Numbered from the stretch's first letter, positions 52,165 through 62,117 are shown. The stretch: DNA of 64,000 nucleotides from Streptomyces sp. MUM 178J (GCF_022414575.1 NZ_JADWYQ010000013.1:1-64000), one strand, 5' to 3'. Notes: generated from the letters alone by a model not told the origin. Made by a program: numbers and translations.

Positions 52165-52382
52165 GGCGAGCCCCCCATCCGCAGCTAAGCGGCATCACGG
52201 TGGAAACCACTCCAAGTTAGCTCAACTCGGCTCTGTTGCCGCCCCCTTGGGAGGGTGCCCGCCGAACAGGTGTCAACATTCCTACCCGAACGGGGAATCC
52301 GCCTACCGGGATACACGAGTGCCACGACGGGGCGATAGGCTTAATCTGCCCGGGCCGGGCCCTCGTACGGGTGGGGAGTGAC

Positions 52383-52646
52383 ATGGAACAGATAACGGTG
52401 CGCAGCAGGCCTCGTGTGCCTGCCATCACATGCGGCGGAAACGCGACCAGTTCGCGTCTCGACCGCCATCTATCAGTGCTCGGGGGCCCCGCCGTGCCGC
52501 CGCGTGAGGCGGCGGAGGCGACGTCGCTGATGCGGGAGCTGACTTCTCGTGAGGCGGTTCACGTCGGCAGGAACAAGAGCGCGAGGGTCTCGCTCTTCGC
52601 ACCGCTGCGCAGACTGCGCCGTTCCCTCTTCGGCAGCCGCGGCTAG
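52383..52646 (+). CDS. small conserved streptomycete protein
   Basis: 87 residues, basic at the C-terminus (LFAPLRRLRRSLFGSRG), with a central DRHLSVLGGPAVPPREAAEA segment. No signal or domain is recognised. ATG 52383 follows GTGGGGAGT at the right distance, and codon usage is of coding type after that point. It is divergent from the kinase gene and convergent to the CoA-transferase. Confidence 0.6.
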   Translation: MEQITVRSRPRVPAITCGGNATSSRLDRHLSVLGGPAVPPREAAEATSLMRELTSREAVHVGRNKSARVSLFAPLRRLRRSLFGSRG

Positions 52647-52743
52647 AGAGAGGCCGCTCCCCGCACGTCGTACACCGGACCCCGGACGCCGCTCTCCCAG
52701 GGCTTCCCGGGTCTCTCCAGGGCCCTCGGCCCAGGCCCAGGCA

Positions 52744-53958
52744 TCAGGCGACCACTCCGGCCCGGCGAAGCTCCGCCGACTCCTCGTCCGTCACCCCCAG
52801 GGACGTCAGCAGTGCATCGGTGTGCTCGCCGAGCGCGGGCACCGCGCCCATCCGAGGCTGCGCCCCGCCCGGCAGCGTGATCGGCGGCAACAGCGCGCGC
52901 AGCGGTCCGGCGGGTGTGTCCACCGGACGCCAGCGGTCGCGCGCCGCGAGCTGCGGATGCGCGGCCACGTCCAGCACCGAGTTGAGCCGCGCGCAGGCGA
53001 TTCCAGCCGCCTCCAACCGGTCCAGGGCCTCCCGCGTGGTCAGCCGCGCCAGCGCCTCGCCCACCGCGGCGTCGGTCTTGGCGCGGCGGGCGGTACGGGC
53101 GGTGTTCACGGCGAACGCAGGGTCGTCGGCCAGCTCCGGGCGGTCCAGCACCTGTTCGGCCAGGCGTCGCCACTCGCGGTCGTTCTGCACCGAGAGCAGC
53201 ACCTGCCCGCCGTCCGCCGTCGCATAGGCGTCATACGGTGCGATGACCGCGTGCGCCAGGCCGGTGCGCGCCGGGGGCTCGCCCCCGTGCATCCCGTAGT
53301 GCAGGGGATGACCCATCCACTCGGCCAGCGACTCCAGCATGGAGATCTCCACGGGACCGCCGCGGCCCGTCACCCCGCGCCGCAGCAGGGCCGCCAGCAC
53401 TCCGGAGAACGCATACATCGCCGCCGCGACGTCGGCCGCCGGAATGCCTGCCTTGACCGGCTGGTCCTCGGTCCCGGTCACCGACACCAGCCCCGCCTCG
53501 CACTGGACGAGCATGTCGTAGGCCCGTTTGTGGGCATACGGGCCCTCGGGGCCGTACCCGGAGATGTCCACGGCGACCAGCCGCGGGTGCCGGGCGCACA
53601 GGGAGGCCGCATCCAGTCCGAGCCGGGCGGCCGCGCCCTGCGCCAGATTCTGTACGAACACATCGGCGTCCGCGGTGAGGCGTCGTACGAGCGCCAGTCC
53701 ACGCGGGTCCTTGAGGTCGACGGCGAGGGACTCCTTCCCGCGGTTGCACCAGACGAAGTGCGAGGCCAGCCCCTGGGCGGCGGTGTCGTAGCCGCGCGCG
53801 AAGTCGCCGCCGTCCGGTCGCTCGACCTTGATGACACGCGCGCCGAGGTCGGCGAGCTGGCGGGTGGCAAAGGGCGCGGAGACGGCCTGCTCGACCGCGA
53901 CGACAGTGACGCCCTCCAAGGGCAGCGGCTGTTCCGGCTCACTCGGCTGATGGCGCAT
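52744..53958 (-). CDS. CaiB/BaiF class III CoA-transferase
   Basis: 404 residues of the family III CoA-transferase fold: LEGVTVVAVEQAVSAPFATR, VDLKDPRG, the catalytic Asp in HKRAYDMLVQCEAG, and PVEISMLESLAEWM. It moves CoA between carboxylic acids, substrate unknown. ATG 53958 is preferred over GTG 53982, because the sequence just upstream reads like a promoter (tgacaa, then acgata) that would put the mRNA start near the ATG. The next upstream genes are the ISP protein and GntR on the same strand, but separated by this promoter. Confidence 0.87.
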   Translation of the reverse strand: MRHQPSEPEQPLPLEGVTVVAVEQAVSAPFATRQLADLGARVIKVERPDGGDFARGYDTAAQGLASHFVWCNRGKESLAVDLKDPRGLALVRRLTADADVFVQNLAQGAAARLGLDAASLCARHPRLVAVDISGYGPEGPYAHKRAYDMLVQCEAGLVSVTGTEDQPVKAGIPAADVAAAMYAFSGVLAALLRRGVTGRGGPVEISMLESLAEWMGHPLHYGMHGGEPPARTGLAHAVIAPYDAYATADGGQVLLSVQNDREWRRLAEQVLDRPELADDPAFAVNTARTARRAKTDAAVGEALARLTTREALDRLEAAGIACARLNSVLDVAAHPQLAARDRWRPVDTPAGPLRALLPPITLPGGAQPRMGAVPALGEHTDALLTSLGVTDEESAELRRAGVVA

Positions 53959-54006
53959 ACCGCTGTCTATCGTGTATGGCACATGTTTGTCACCGGGCCG
54001 GCCGGT

Positions 54007-55212
54007 TCACAGCAGCGCGAACTGGCCCTCCGGGCCCTCCTCCGGGTGGTCCAGCACCGAGGCCGGGCGCCGGGCCGCGGGCGGCGGGGCGAGGACGGCG
54101 GCGAGCGCGGTACGGGGCAGCGGTTCGGCGGTGCACCGCTCGCCCAGCTCGCGCTGCTCGTCCCGCAGCAGGGCCAGCATCGTCAGCACCGTGATCAGCT
54201 CCAGCAGCTCCGAGGTGCGCGCCTGCGTCCAGGAGGCGGAGCCGACCGCTTCCAGCGTGCCCGGCTCCGGGGCGGCGGCCGTACGGGCTTCGAACCACTG
54301 CTCCAGAACGCGTGCACCGCCGGACTCGAAGGTCCACGCGGGCTCCGCGACCGGAGAGACACGGCCGCGCGTGCCGACGGCGAGCGTCTCCTCGCCCGGG
54401 TCGTACGCCAGCGAGTCCGGCCGGTCCTCGATCGCTGTGCGCACATAGGGGCGTCGGCCGCCGGGGAGGCGGGGGCGCTCGCCGCCGGGTGCGCCGCGGA
54501 GCAGAACACGGGTCATCCGCCGGCCGAGCTCCACACCCCGGCGCCAGACGGCGGGGTCGGCGGGCAGCGGCACCGCGCAGCCCGCGGGTGTGGCGCGGGC
54601 GGCCGCGAGCGCCCAGGCCGCGAGATCCGCGGCGGTGACCTCGCCGCCGTACCGCCGGGAGAGCAGCTCCAGCAGTCCGGGCGTGACATTGGGCTCCAGG
54701 GCGCCGGGACGGCGGTAGAGCGGCCGGATGCGGCCCGGGCGGCCCGGGCGGCCCGCGGGCGAGCGGCCGTCCGGCAGTCGGGCGGTGGCCACGAGCGCCG
54801 GGCCCCGGCCCTGGGGCACATATCCCTGTTCGACCAGGAACACCTGACGGGCGTCGCAGACCCGCCACAGCTCGGGGCGGGCGACGTCGATCAGCCGGTG
54901 GTCCGGTATCAGCCACTGCTCGTCGAAGGCGCCGTGCAGCACCCGCACCGGCTCCGGACAGCTTCCGTCCTCCCGGGCCAGCCGCACGGTCCCGGTGGAC
55001 TGGCCCGGGAGCTGGGCGACCGAGGTGTGGGCCGTGCGGGCGCGCGTGGGGCGCAGCAGCCGCTCACGCTCCGGGCCCTCGGCCGCGAGCAGCGCCTTCC
55101 AGCGTGCCGTGAGCGCGGCGGCGTCCGGACTCATCACCCAGCTCCGGTCGAGCCGCAGCGGAGGCACGGACCAGGGCATGAGGTCGTCGAGCAGCGGCAG
55201 GTCTTCCGTCAT
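54007..55212 (-). CDS. type ISP restriction-modification C-terminal specificity-domain protein
   Basis: 401 residues resembling only the C-terminal target-recognition domain of single-polypeptide type ISP enzymes (LlaBIII type; PSRARTAHTSVAQLPGQ-like start, VLHGAFDEQWLIPDHRLIDV; GRIRPLYRRPGALEPNVTPG). The nuclease, helicase and methyltransferase parts are absent here. Stand-alone copies are common in Streptomyces, so this is probably a domesticated protein. ATG 55212 begins MTEDLPLLDDLMPW. GntR lies 40 nt upstream on the same strand. Confidence 0.75.
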   Translation of the reverse strand: MTEDLPLLDDLMPWSVPPLRLDRSWVMSPDAAALTARWKALLAAEGPERERLLRPTRARTAHTSVAQLPGQSTGTVRLAREDGSCPEPVRVLHGAFDEQWLIPDHRLIDVARPELWRVCDARQVFLVEQGYVPQGRGPALVATARLPDGRSPAGRPGRPGRIRPLYRRPGALEPNVTPGLLELLSRRYGGEVTAADLAAWALAAARATPAGCAVPLPADPAVWRRGVELGRRMTRVLLRGAPGGERPRLPGGRRPYVRTAIEDRPDSLAYDPGEETLAVGTRGRVSPVAEPAWTFESGGARVLEQWFEARTAAAPEPGTLEAVGSASWTQARTSELLELITVLTMLALLRDEQRELGERCTAEPLPRTALAAVLAPPPAARRPASVLDHPEEGPEGQFALL

Positions 55213-55252
55213 CAGCCCGACATGCTAATGGGCCCGCACGACGGCGGGGAGG

Positions 55253-56005
55253 TCAGTCGGAGGCGTCCACGGTCACCGAGAAGGAGAACCGGTCGCCCCG
55301 ATAGCGAATGCGGGCCACATCCACCACACGGCCCCGGTCGTCATAGGTGACGCCGGTGTAGTGGAGGATCGGGCTCAGCAGCGGCACGTCCAGCAGCTCC
55401 GCGGTCGGCGGGTCCGCGAGCCGCGCCTCCACCGTGTCCGTGATCCGACTGATCGGCACGCCCACCGCGTCCCGCAGCACCTTGGTCATCGGCCAGCGCT
55501 CCAGATCCGCGACGTCGATGCCGGCGGCCGCGTCCGGACGGACGGCGTTCTCCGCCCAGTTGGTCGGCTCGCCGCTCTCCCCGTCGCAGCGCAGCCGCTT
55601 GAAGGTCACCACTTCGGCAAGGTCGGGGAAGTAGTCTGCCAGTTCGCCGGGCACCGGCGTCGGGCCGTGGCCGAGGACCGTCGTCCGCTCGCCGGACTGC
55701 TGGGCCACGATCGCGTCGATCGAGCCCAGCAGCCGGCGCGGGGCGCTGCGCCGGGCGCCCGGTTCGATGAAGGTGCCGCGCCGCCGGTGCCTGCTGATCA
55801 GACCCTCCTGCTCCAGCTCCTTGAGAGCCTGGCGCATGGTCAGCACGCTCACGCCGTAGTGGGCGGCGAGCTGTTCCTCGGTGGGCAGCCGCAGGGAGGA
55901 GTCCGGCGACCGCCCCAGTATCGAGGCGCGCAGCGACTGCGAGACCTGATACCAGAGCGGCAGTTTGCGGTTCAGGACCAGCGAGTCGGGGGCAAAGGCG
56001 GTCAC
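55253..56005 (-). CDS. GntR-family regulator, HutC subfamily
   Basis: 250 residues: an N-terminal winged helix (LPTEEQLAAHYGVSVLTMRQ; LEQEGLISRHRRRGTFIEPG) and a C-terminal UTRA effector domain of chorismate-lyase fold (VVTFKRLRCDGESGEPTNWA; LLSPILHYTGVTYDDRGRVV). HutC regulators answer to small organic ligands. Of two GTGs, 56005 has GGAG 5 nt upstream, while 56011 is directly adjacent to it. It sits between hmgA and the ISP gene on one strand and may control aromatic catabolism; that link is inferred from position. Confidence 0.85.
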   Translation of the reverse strand: MTAFAPDSLVLNRKLPLWYQVSQSLRASILGRSPDSSLRLPTEEQLAAHYGVSVLTMRQALKELEQEGLISRHRRRGTFIEPGARRSAPRRLLGSIDAIVAQQSGERTTVLGHGPTPVPGELADYFPDLAEVVTFKRLRCDGESGEPTNWAENAVRPDAAAGIDVADLERWPMTKVLRDAVGVPISRITDTVEARLADPPTAELLDVPLLSPILHYTGVTYDDRGRVVDVARIRYRGDRFSFSVTVDASD

Positions 56006-56012
56006 GGCCACT

Positions 56013-56024
56013 CCGTACGTACGG
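56013..56024. promoter_or_regulatory. 12-bp palindrome before the GntR start
   Basis: ccgtacgtacgg is a perfect palindrome 7 nt from GTG 56005 and overlaps its ribosome site. Candidate GntR autoregulatory operator. Confidence 0.5.
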
Positions 56025-56094
56025 CTTAGGACACGACGACGACTCCGGACGCCGTCCGGCGGCGACCCGGGTTCGTCGACCGCCGTCGGTCCGG

Positions 56095-57426
56095 TTACGA
56101 CCGGAAGTGTCGCTCAAGACCCTGCCATACGTCGTCGTACCCCTGTTGCAGATGGTGCGCGGTCGCCGCCTGCCGGGTGGCGGTCAGCGGCCAGCGGGTC
56201 TCGAACATGAAGGCAAGGCCGTCGTCGATCTTCTGCGGCTTCAGCTCGGCGGCGCTGGCCCGGTCGAAGGTGTCCCGGTCAGGGCCGTGCGCCGACATCA
56301 TGTTGTGGAGCGAGCCGCCGCCGGGCACGAAGCCTTCCGCTTTTGCGTCGTACGCGCCCTCGATCAGGCCCATGTACTCGCTCATCACATTGCGGTGGAA
56401 GTACGGCGGGCGGAAGGTGTCCTCGCCGACCAGCCAGCGCGGGGCGAAGACCACGAAATCGACTCCTGCCAGGCCCGGGGTGTCGGACGGCGAGGTGAGC
56501 ACCGTGAAGATCGACGGGTCGGGGTGGTCGTAGCTGATGGATCCGATCACATTGAAGCGGCGCAGATCGTAGACGTACGGCACATGGGTGCCGTGCCAGG
56601 CGACGACGTCGAGGGGGGAGTGGTCGTACACGGCCGACCACAGGTTGCCGCAGAACTTGTTGACGACCTCCACCGGCCGCTCCACATCCTCGTAGGCGGC
56701 GGTCGGCGCGCGGAAGTCCCGGGCGTTGGCCAGGCCGTTGGCGCCGATCGGGCCAAGGTCGGGCAGCTCGAACGGGCGGCCGTAGTTCTCGCAGACATAG
56801 CCGCGGCTGCTCCCGTCCAGCAGCTCGACGCGGAAGCGCACCCCGCGCGGGATCAGCGCCACCTCGCCGGGGCGGGCGGCGAGCAGTCCCAGCTCGGTGC
56901 AGAGGAGCAGCCCGCCGTGCTCCGGCACGATCAGCAGCTCGCCGTCCGAGTCGCTGAACACCCGGTCGGTCATGGGCGCATTGGCGTGGTACAGGTGCAC
57001 GGCCATCCCCGTGCGCTGCGTCGTGTCGCCGTTTCCGCCCAGCGTCCACAGCCCGGCCAGCCAGTCGGTGCCGGGCGCGGGCTCGGGCAGGGGGTTCCAG
57101 CGCAGCCGGTTGGGATCGGGGACCGTCTCGGTGAACGGCGCGCTGCGCACCGCGCCGTTGTCGATGCGTGTGAACGGCGGATGCGCGGCCGAGGGGCGGA
57201 TGCGGTACAGCCAGGAACGGCGGTTGTGCGCCCTGGGCTCGGTGAAGGCGGTGCCGCTGAGCTGCTCCGCGTACAGGCCGAGAGGGGCGCGCTGGGGGGA
57301 GTTGCGGCCCTGCGGCAGTGCGCCCGGGACCGCTTCCGAGCTGTGCTCATTGCCGAAGCCGAAGGAGTACGACCCGTCGGTCAGCCCCTCGGCGGTCTTC
57401 CGCGCCTGCTCGATGCCGCTGCTCAT
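56095..57426 (-). CDS. hmgA: homogentisate 1,2-dioxygenase
   Basis: Ring-opens homogentisate to maleylacetoacetate in tyrosine and phenylalanine catabolism. 443 residues, near the usual length. The N-terminal cupin ([20 protein letters not shown], the family hallmark) and the iron site are visible: His and Glu in [17 protein letters not shown] and His in [12 protein letters not shown] 57426 follows AGGAG. The other pathway genes (maleylacetoacetate isomerase, fumarylacetoacetase) are not adjacent. A 7-bp inverted repeat upstream (57449-57472) probably binds a regulator. Confidence 0.96.
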   Translation of the reverse strand: MSSGIEQARKTAEGLTDGSYSFGFGNEHSSEAVPGALPQGRNSPQRAPLGLYAEQLSGTAFTEPRAHNRRSWLYRIRPSAAHPPFTRIDNGAVRSAPFTETVPDPNRLRWNPLPEPAPGTDWLAGLWTLGGNGDTTQRTGMAVHLYHANAPMTDRVFSDSDGELLIVPEHGGLLLCTELGLLAARPGEVALIPRGVRFRVELLDGSSRGYVCENYGRPFELPDLGPIGANGLANARDFRAPTAAYEDVERPVEVVNKFCGNLWSAVYDHSPLDVVAWHGTHVPYVYDLRRFNVIGSISYDHPDPSIFTVLTSPSDTPGLAGVDFVVFAPRWLVGEDTFRPPYFHRNVMSEYMGLIEGAYDAKAEGFVPGGGSLHNMMSAHGPDRDTFDRASAAELKPQKIDDGLAFMFETRWPLTATRQAATAHHLQQGYDDVWQGLERHFRS

Positions 57427-57448
57427 CGCACGCTCCTGGTGCTCAAGG

Positions 57449-57472
57449 AATCCTATGCACAACCGTAGGATT
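57449..57472. promoter_or_regulatory. inverted repeat in the hmgA promoter
   Basis: aatccta (57449-57455) and taggatt (57466-57472), 10-nt spacer, 23 nt upstream of hmgA ATG. AT-rich arms in GC-rich DNA make chance unlikely. Candidate site for GntR at 55253, TetR at 57555 or a distant regulator. Confidence 0.6.
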
Positions 57473-57554
57473 GCCGGGTCGCCGCGTCAACGGCATACGT
57501 GAACGGTGTCGGCGGCATCGGTGAAGGCCCGCCGCACGGCGGCGCCCGGACGGC

Positions 57555-58184
57555 ATGATGGAGCGCGTGTCCCCTGTGGAACCGCACGCTCATCTCCGCC
57601 GCGTGCCCGTACAGCAGCGCAGCGCCGACCGGCTGGCCCGGATTCTGGACGCCTGCGCCGAACTGCTGGACGAGTGCGGGTACGAGGAGCTGACCACACG
57701 TGCGGTGGCGGAGCGGGCGGGTGTGCCGATCGGCTCCGTCCACCGCTTCTTCGGCAACAAGCGTGCCCTGGTCGATGCGCTGGCCCTGCGGAATCTGGAC
57801 GCGTACGCCGAGCGGATCACCGGCCGCCTCGGCGGGGTGCGGCCGGGCGACTGGCGGGGCGCACTGGACGTCGTGCTGGACGAGTACCTGGCGATGAAGC
57901 GGACCGTGGCCGGCTTCGCGCTGGTCGACTTCGGCGTCCAGATTCCGGTCGGAGCGCCCCCGGACGGTGCGAACCACCAGGTCGCCGACCTGCTGCTGGA
58001 GCTGCTCTCCGGCCATCTGAGGCGGGCCGCCGACCCCGGGCTGCGCCGGGTGATGCTGGTCTCCGTGGAGACGGCGGACGCGCTGCTGCAGCTCGCCTTC
58101 CGGGTCAGCCCCACGGGGGACGAGGGCGTCATCAGGGAGACGAGGGAACTGCTGCGGGCGTATCTGGCCCGGATCCTCGACTGA
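57555..58184 (+). CDS. TetR/AcrR-family regulator
   Basis: 209 residues: N-terminal TetR HTH (ILDACAELLDECGYEELTTR; AVAERAGVPIGSVHRFFGNK) and a ligand-binding helical domain. It is divergent from hmgA and 175 nt before the molybdopterin oxidoreductase, so it could control either. Start options are ATG 57555, ATG 57558 and GTG 57567; none has an ideal ribosome site, so the longest is given. The ligand is unknown. Confidence 0.87.
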   Translation: MMERVSPVEPHAHLRRVPVQQRSADRLARILDACAELLDECGYEELTTRAVAERAGVPIGSVHRFFGNKRALVDALALRNLDAYAERITGRLGGVRPGDWRGALDVVLDEYLAMKRTVAGFALVDFGVQIPVGAPPDGANHQVADLLLELLSGHLRRAADPGLRRVMLVSVETADALLQLAFRVSPTGDEGVIRETRELLRAYLARILD

Positions 58185-58298
58185 TTCCCATGGGTGCTGC
58201 TGCTCCCGCGGTTGCGGCTGCTCCCGGCTGGGGCCGCTGCTTCCCGAGGGGACGGGCGTGCTCTTGTCGGGCGCGCCGCAGGGGTTCCCGCACCTACG

Positions 58299-58310
58299 TA
58301 CCGGTCGGTA
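58299..58310. promoter_or_regulatory. short inverted repeat before the oxidoreductase
   Basis: taccg-gt-cggta at 58299-58310, 49 nt before ATG 58359. A TetR-type operator candidate for the preceding regulator. Confidence 0.4.
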
Positions 58311-58358
58311 TGGTGGGCGGCACCCGTGCGTCTCGCTGCCGCCGCCCCTGGAGGAGCC

Positions 58359-60569
58359 ATGTCCCGCACCCCCGCCGCCCGCACCGCGCTGCGCATCTGC
58401 CCCCTGTGCGAGGCGACGTGCGGGCTCAGCCTCACCGTCGAGGACGGTCGCGTCACCGGGGCGCGCGGAGACCGGGACGACATCTTCAGCCGGGGATTCA
58501 TCTGCCCCAAGGGGGCGTCGTTCGGGGAGCTCGACGCCGACCCCGACCGGCTCCGCACCCCCCTCGTGCGCACCGGTGGACGGCTGCGCGAGGCGAGCTG
58601 GGCCGAGGCCTTCGACACGATCGCCGCCCGGCTCCCGCCCCTCGTCGCCGAGCACGGCCCGGACTGTGTCGCCGTCGTCCTCGGCAACCCCAACGTCCAC
58701 ACCATGGCCGGGGCGCTCTACCCGCCGGTCCTGCTCTCCCTGCTGCGCACCCGCAGCCTCTTCACCGCGAGCACCCTGGACCAGATGCCCAAGCATGTGT
58801 CCAGCGGTCTCCTCTTCGGCTCCGCCGCCGCCATCCCCGTCCCCGACCTGGACCGCACCGGGCATCTGCTGCTCCTCGGCGCCAACCCCGTCGAGTCCAA
58901 CGGCAGCCTGTGCACCGCGCCCGACTTCCCCGGCAAGCTCAAAGCCCTCCGCAAACGCGGCGGCACCCTCACCGTCGTCGACCCGCGCCGCACCCGCACC
59001 GCGCGGCTCGCCACCCGTCATCTCCCCATCCGGCCCGGCGCCGACGCCCTGCTCCTCGCCGGCATCGCCCATGTCCTGTTCGAGGAGAAGCTCACCCGCC
59101 TCGGCGCCCTCGAAGAACATGTCGAAGGAGTGGACGGGCTCCGCGAGGCCCTGCGTGATTTCACGCCCGACGCCGTCGCCCCCGCATGCGACGTCGACGC
59201 CGAGGACATCCGCTTTCTCGCCCGCGAACTGGCGGCCGCGCCCTCCGCCGCCGTCTACGGACGCATCGGCAGCTGCACCGTGGAACACGGCACGCTCGCC
59301 AGCTGGCTGGTGGACGTCCTCAATGTGCTCACCGGCAACCTCGACCGCCCCGGCGGCGCGCTCTTCCCCCTCGCCGCCACGGACCGCGCGCCCCGCCCGC
59401 CCGGACCGGGCAAGGGCTTCGCGCTCGGCCGCTGGGCGAGCAGGGTCGGCGGCCACCCCGAAGCCAAGAGCGAACTGCCCATGGCCGCTCTCGCCGAGGA
59501 GATCGACACTCCCGGCGCCGGGCGGATTCGCTCCGTGCTCGCGGTGGCCGCCAACCCGGTCCTCTCCGCCCCCGACGGCGACCGCCTCGACCGTGCCCTG
59601 GCCGGGATCGACTTCATGGTCAGCGTCGATCCGTACCTCAACGAGACCTCACGCCACGCGCATGTCGTCCTGCCTCCGCCGCCGCCCTCCCAGAGCGCTC
59701 ACTTCGACTTCGCCTTCAACGCCTTCGCCGTCCGCAACCAGGTGCGCTACACCCGCGCCCCCGTGCCGCTCGAGCTCGGGCGGATGGACGAATGCGAGAT
59801 CCACGCCCGACTCGTCCTCGCCGTGTGCGGGATGCACGGCCAGGATCCCTCCGGGGTCGACGACATGGTCATCGCCAGGACCCTGGGCAAGGCGGTCGGC
59901 GACCCCGGCTCGCCCGTTCACGGCCAGGACCCCGACGAGGTCGCGGCCCGGCTCACCGGCCGCACCGGGCCCGAGCGGCGGCTCGACATGATGCTGCGTC
60001 TCGGGCCGTACGACCTCACCCTCCAGCGCCTGCTGGAGCAGCCCCACGGCATCGACCTCGGCCCGCTGCGGCCCCGCCTGGCCGAGGTGCTCAGGACCCG
60101 CAGCGGCCGGATCGAGCTGCTGCCCGCCCCGATCGCCGCCGACCTGCCGCGGCTGCGGAGCGCACTGGCCGGAGGGGCCGCCGGGACCGTCCTGGTCGGC
60201 CGCCGCCATCTGCGCTCCAACAACAGCTGGATGCACAATGTGGCCTCGCTGAACGGCGGGTCCAACCGCTGCACGCTCCATGTCAACCCGGCGGACGCGC
60301 AGCGGCTCGGCCTCCGCGACGGCGAACCGGCCCGGATCGCTGCGGACGGCGGAGAGGTGACCGCCCCGGTGGAGATCACGGACGCGGTACGGCCCGGAGT
60401 GGTGAGCCTGCCCCACGGCTGGGGTCACGACCGGCCCGGCACCCGGATGGGCGTGGCGGCGGCGCGTCCCGGGGTCAACGTCAACCAGCTCCTCGACGGC
60501 TCCCGGCTCGACCCGCTGTCCGGCACCGCCGTGCTCAACGGCTTCCCCGTCGAGATCACGCCTGCATGA
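58359..60569 (+). CDS. molybdopterin-dependent oxidoreductase
   Basis: 736 residues of the DMSO-reductase/formate-dehydrogenase superfamily. An N-terminal [4Fe-4S] site is visible as CPLCEATC (Cys14, 17, 21) plus CPKG about 30 residues later. The molybdopterin-binding regions follow (RTGHLLLLGANPVESNGSLC; RHAHVVLPPPPPSQSAHFDF) and a C-terminal molydopterin dinucleotide-binding barrel (NPADAQRLGLRDGEPARIAA). There is no twin-arginine signal, so it is cytoplasmic. ATG 58359 follows GGAGG. No electron-transfer subunit is next to it; substrate unknown. Confidence 0.9.
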   Translation: MSRTPAARTALRICPLCEATCGLSLTVEDGRVTGARGDRDDIFSRGFICPKGASFGELDADPDRLRTPLVRTGGRLREASWAEAFDTIAARLPPLVAEHGPDCVAVVLGNPNVHTMAGALYPPVLLSLLRTRSLFTASTLDQMPKHVSSGLLFGSAAAIPVPDLDRTGHLLLLGANPVESNGSLCTAPDFPGKLKALRKRGGTLTVVDPRRTRTARLATRHLPIRPGADALLLAGIAHVLFEEKLTRLGALEEHVEGVDGLREALRDFTPDAVAPACDVDAEDIRFLARELAAAPSAAVYGRIGSCTVEHGTLASWLVDVLNVLTGNLDRPGGALFPLAATDRAPRPPGPGKGFALGRWASRVGGHPEAKSELPMAALAEEIDTPGAGRIRSVLAVAANPVLSAPDGDRLDRALAGIDFMVSVDPYLNETSRHAHVVLPPPPPSQSAHFDFAFNAFAVRNQVRYTRAPVPLELGRMDECEIHARLVLAVCGMHGQDPSGVDDMVIARTLGKAVGDPGSPVHGQDPDEVAARLTGRTGPERRLDMMLRLGPYDLTLQRLLEQPHGIDLGPLRPRLAEVLRTRSGRIELLPAPIAADLPRLRSALAGGAAGTVLVGRRHLRSNNSWMHNVASLNGGSNRCTLHVNPADAQRLGLRDGEPARIAADGGEVTAPVEITDAVRPGVVSLPHGWGHDRPGTRMGVAAARPGVNVNQLLDGSRLDPLSGTAVLNGFPVEITPA

Positions 60570-60611
60570 GCCGGGGGCGCCCCCGGTGGAGAGGCGAGCA
60601 CGCGCGCCAGA

Positions 60612-60630
60612 AAACTAACGGTGTTAGTTT
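60612..60630. promoter_or_regulatory. probable TetR operator overlapping the aldehyde dehydrogenase promoter
   Basis: aaactaac (60612-60619) and gttagttt (60623-60630) form an inverted repeat with a 3-nt spacer. It overlaps a -35-like ttgacg (60629-60634), with tacgat (60654-60659) as -10, so a bound repressor would block the promoter. The TetR gene at 63310 closes the same cluster. Confidence 0.75.
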
Positions 60631-60705
60631 GACGGTGCGGCCCGATGCGCCCGTACGATGCGGGCGCATCGTTTCGGTCGGTCCAGAAGCTTCGGAGGGA
60701 GCGCG

Positions 60706-62100
60706 ATGAAGGTGCACGACGGCATGTACATCGACGGCCGGTGGACGCCCGCGGCGGGACCGGAGTCCATCGCCGTGGTGAACCCCGCGGACGAGCAGGT
60801 CATCGCCCGGGTGCCGGCAGGCGACGCCGGGGACGTCGACGCCGCCGTGCGCGCCGCCCGCGCCGCCTTCCCCGCCTGGGCCGCCACTCCGCCCGCCGAG
60901 CGCGCGGCGAAGCTCACCGCGCTGCGCGATGCACTGGCCGCCCGCAAGGACGAGATCGCCGAGACCGTGACCGCCGAACTGGGGTCGCCGCTCGCGTTCT
61001 CCCAGAGGGTCCACGCAGGGCTGCCGCTGCTGGTCGCCGGCTCCTACGCGGAGCTCGCCGCCTCGTACCGCTTCGAGGAGACCATCGGCAACTCCACGGT
61101 GCTCATGGAGCCGGTCGGCGTGGTCGCGGCCATCACGCCGTGGAACTTTCCGCTGCACCAGATCGTCGCCAAGGTGGCCCCCGCGCTGGCCGCGGGCTGC
61201 ACCGTCGTCCTCAAGCCGGCGGAGGACACCCCGCTCACCGCCCGGCTCTTCGCCGAGGCGGTCCATGAGGCCGGCCTGCCCGCCGGGGTGTTCAACCTGG
61301 TCACCGGGTTGGGGCCGGTCGCCGGCCAGGCGCTGGCCGCCCATGACGACGTCGATCTGGTCTCCTTCACCGGCTCCACCGCCGTCGGCCGGCAGATCGG
61401 CGCGACGGCGGGCGGCGCCGTCAAGCGCGTGGCCCTGGAGCTGGGCGGCAAGTCCGCCAACGTCATCCTGCCCAGCGCCGATCTGGAGAAGGCCGTCAAG
61501 GCCGGCGTCGCCGACGTCATGGCCAACTCCGGCCAGAAGTGCAGCGCCTGGACCCGGATGCTGGTCCACAAGGACCGCTACGAGGAGGCCGTCGCCCTCG
61601 CCGCCGCCGCGATCGCCGCGTATGCGCCCGGCGAGCGGATCGGCCCGCTGGTCAACGCCGAGCAGCAGCAGCGGGTGCTCGCCTACATCCGGAAGGGAAT
61701 CGCCGAGGGCGCACGGCTGGTCGCCGGGGGCCCCGAGGCCCCGCTTGAGACGGGCTACTACGTCAGCCCGACCCTGTTCGCCGATGTCACACCCGAGATG
61801 ACCATCGCACAGGAGGAGATCTTTGGCCCCGTCCTCGCGATGATCGAATACGCGGACGAGGACGAGGCCGTACGCATCGCCAACGGCACCGTCTACGGGC
61901 TCGCGGGCGGCGTCTGGGCGGGGGAGGAGGCAGAGGCCATCGCCTTCGCCCGACGGATGGACGCCGGCCAGATCGACATCAACGGCGGCCGGTTCAACCC
62001 GCTCGCCCCCTTCGGCGGCTACAAGCAGTCCGGGGTCGGCCGCGAACTGGGCCCGCACGGGCTCGCCGAATACCTCCAGACCAAGTCCCTCCAGCACTGA
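60706..62100 (+). CDS. NAD(P)-dependent aldehyde dehydrogenase
   Basis: 464 residues. Cofactor and active-site motifs are standard: [26 protein letters not shown], the general base Glu in [10 protein letters not shown], and the catalytic Cys in [12 protein letters not shown]. It oxidises an aldehyde to the acid. ATG 60706 follows GGAGGGAG. The alcohol dehydrogenase begins 17 nt downstream, so the two enzymes can oxidise an alcohol to an acid in sequence. Transcription is probably controlled by the TetR gene 3.2 kb downstream through the operator at 60612. Confidence 0.92.
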   Translation: MKVHDGMYIDGRWTPAAGPESIAVVNPADEQVIARVPAGDAGDVDAAVRAARAAFPAWAATPPAERAAKLTALRDALAARKDEIAETVTAELGSPLAFSQRVHAGLPLLVAGSYAELAASYRFEETIGNSTVLMEPVGVVAAITPWNFPLHQIVAKVAPALAAGCTVVLKPAEDTPLTARLFAEAVHEAGLPAGVFNLVTGLGPVAGQALAAHDDVDLVSFTGSTAVGRQIGATAGGAVKRVALELGGKSANVILPSADLEKAVKAGVADVMANSGQKCSAWTRMLVHKDRYEEAVALAAAAIAAYAPGERIGPLVNAEQQQRVLAYIRKGIAEGARLVAGGPEAPLETGYYVSPTLFADVTPEMTIAQEEIFGPVLAMIEYADEDEAVRIANGTVYGLAGGVWAGEEAEAIAFARRMDAGQIDINGGRFNPLAPFGGYKQSGVGRELGPHGLAEYLQTKSLQH

Positions 62101-62117
62101 CGGGGAGTTCCACCGCC

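Noticed and set aside
50683..52188. Long plus-strand ORFs opposite the Ser/Thr kinase
   Set aside because: Arg/Pro-rich antisense frames with no domain; the minus strand has all kinase motifs.
54007..55212. Active restriction-modification system
   Set aside because: No methyltransferase, helicase or nuclease domain in the gene or its neighbours.
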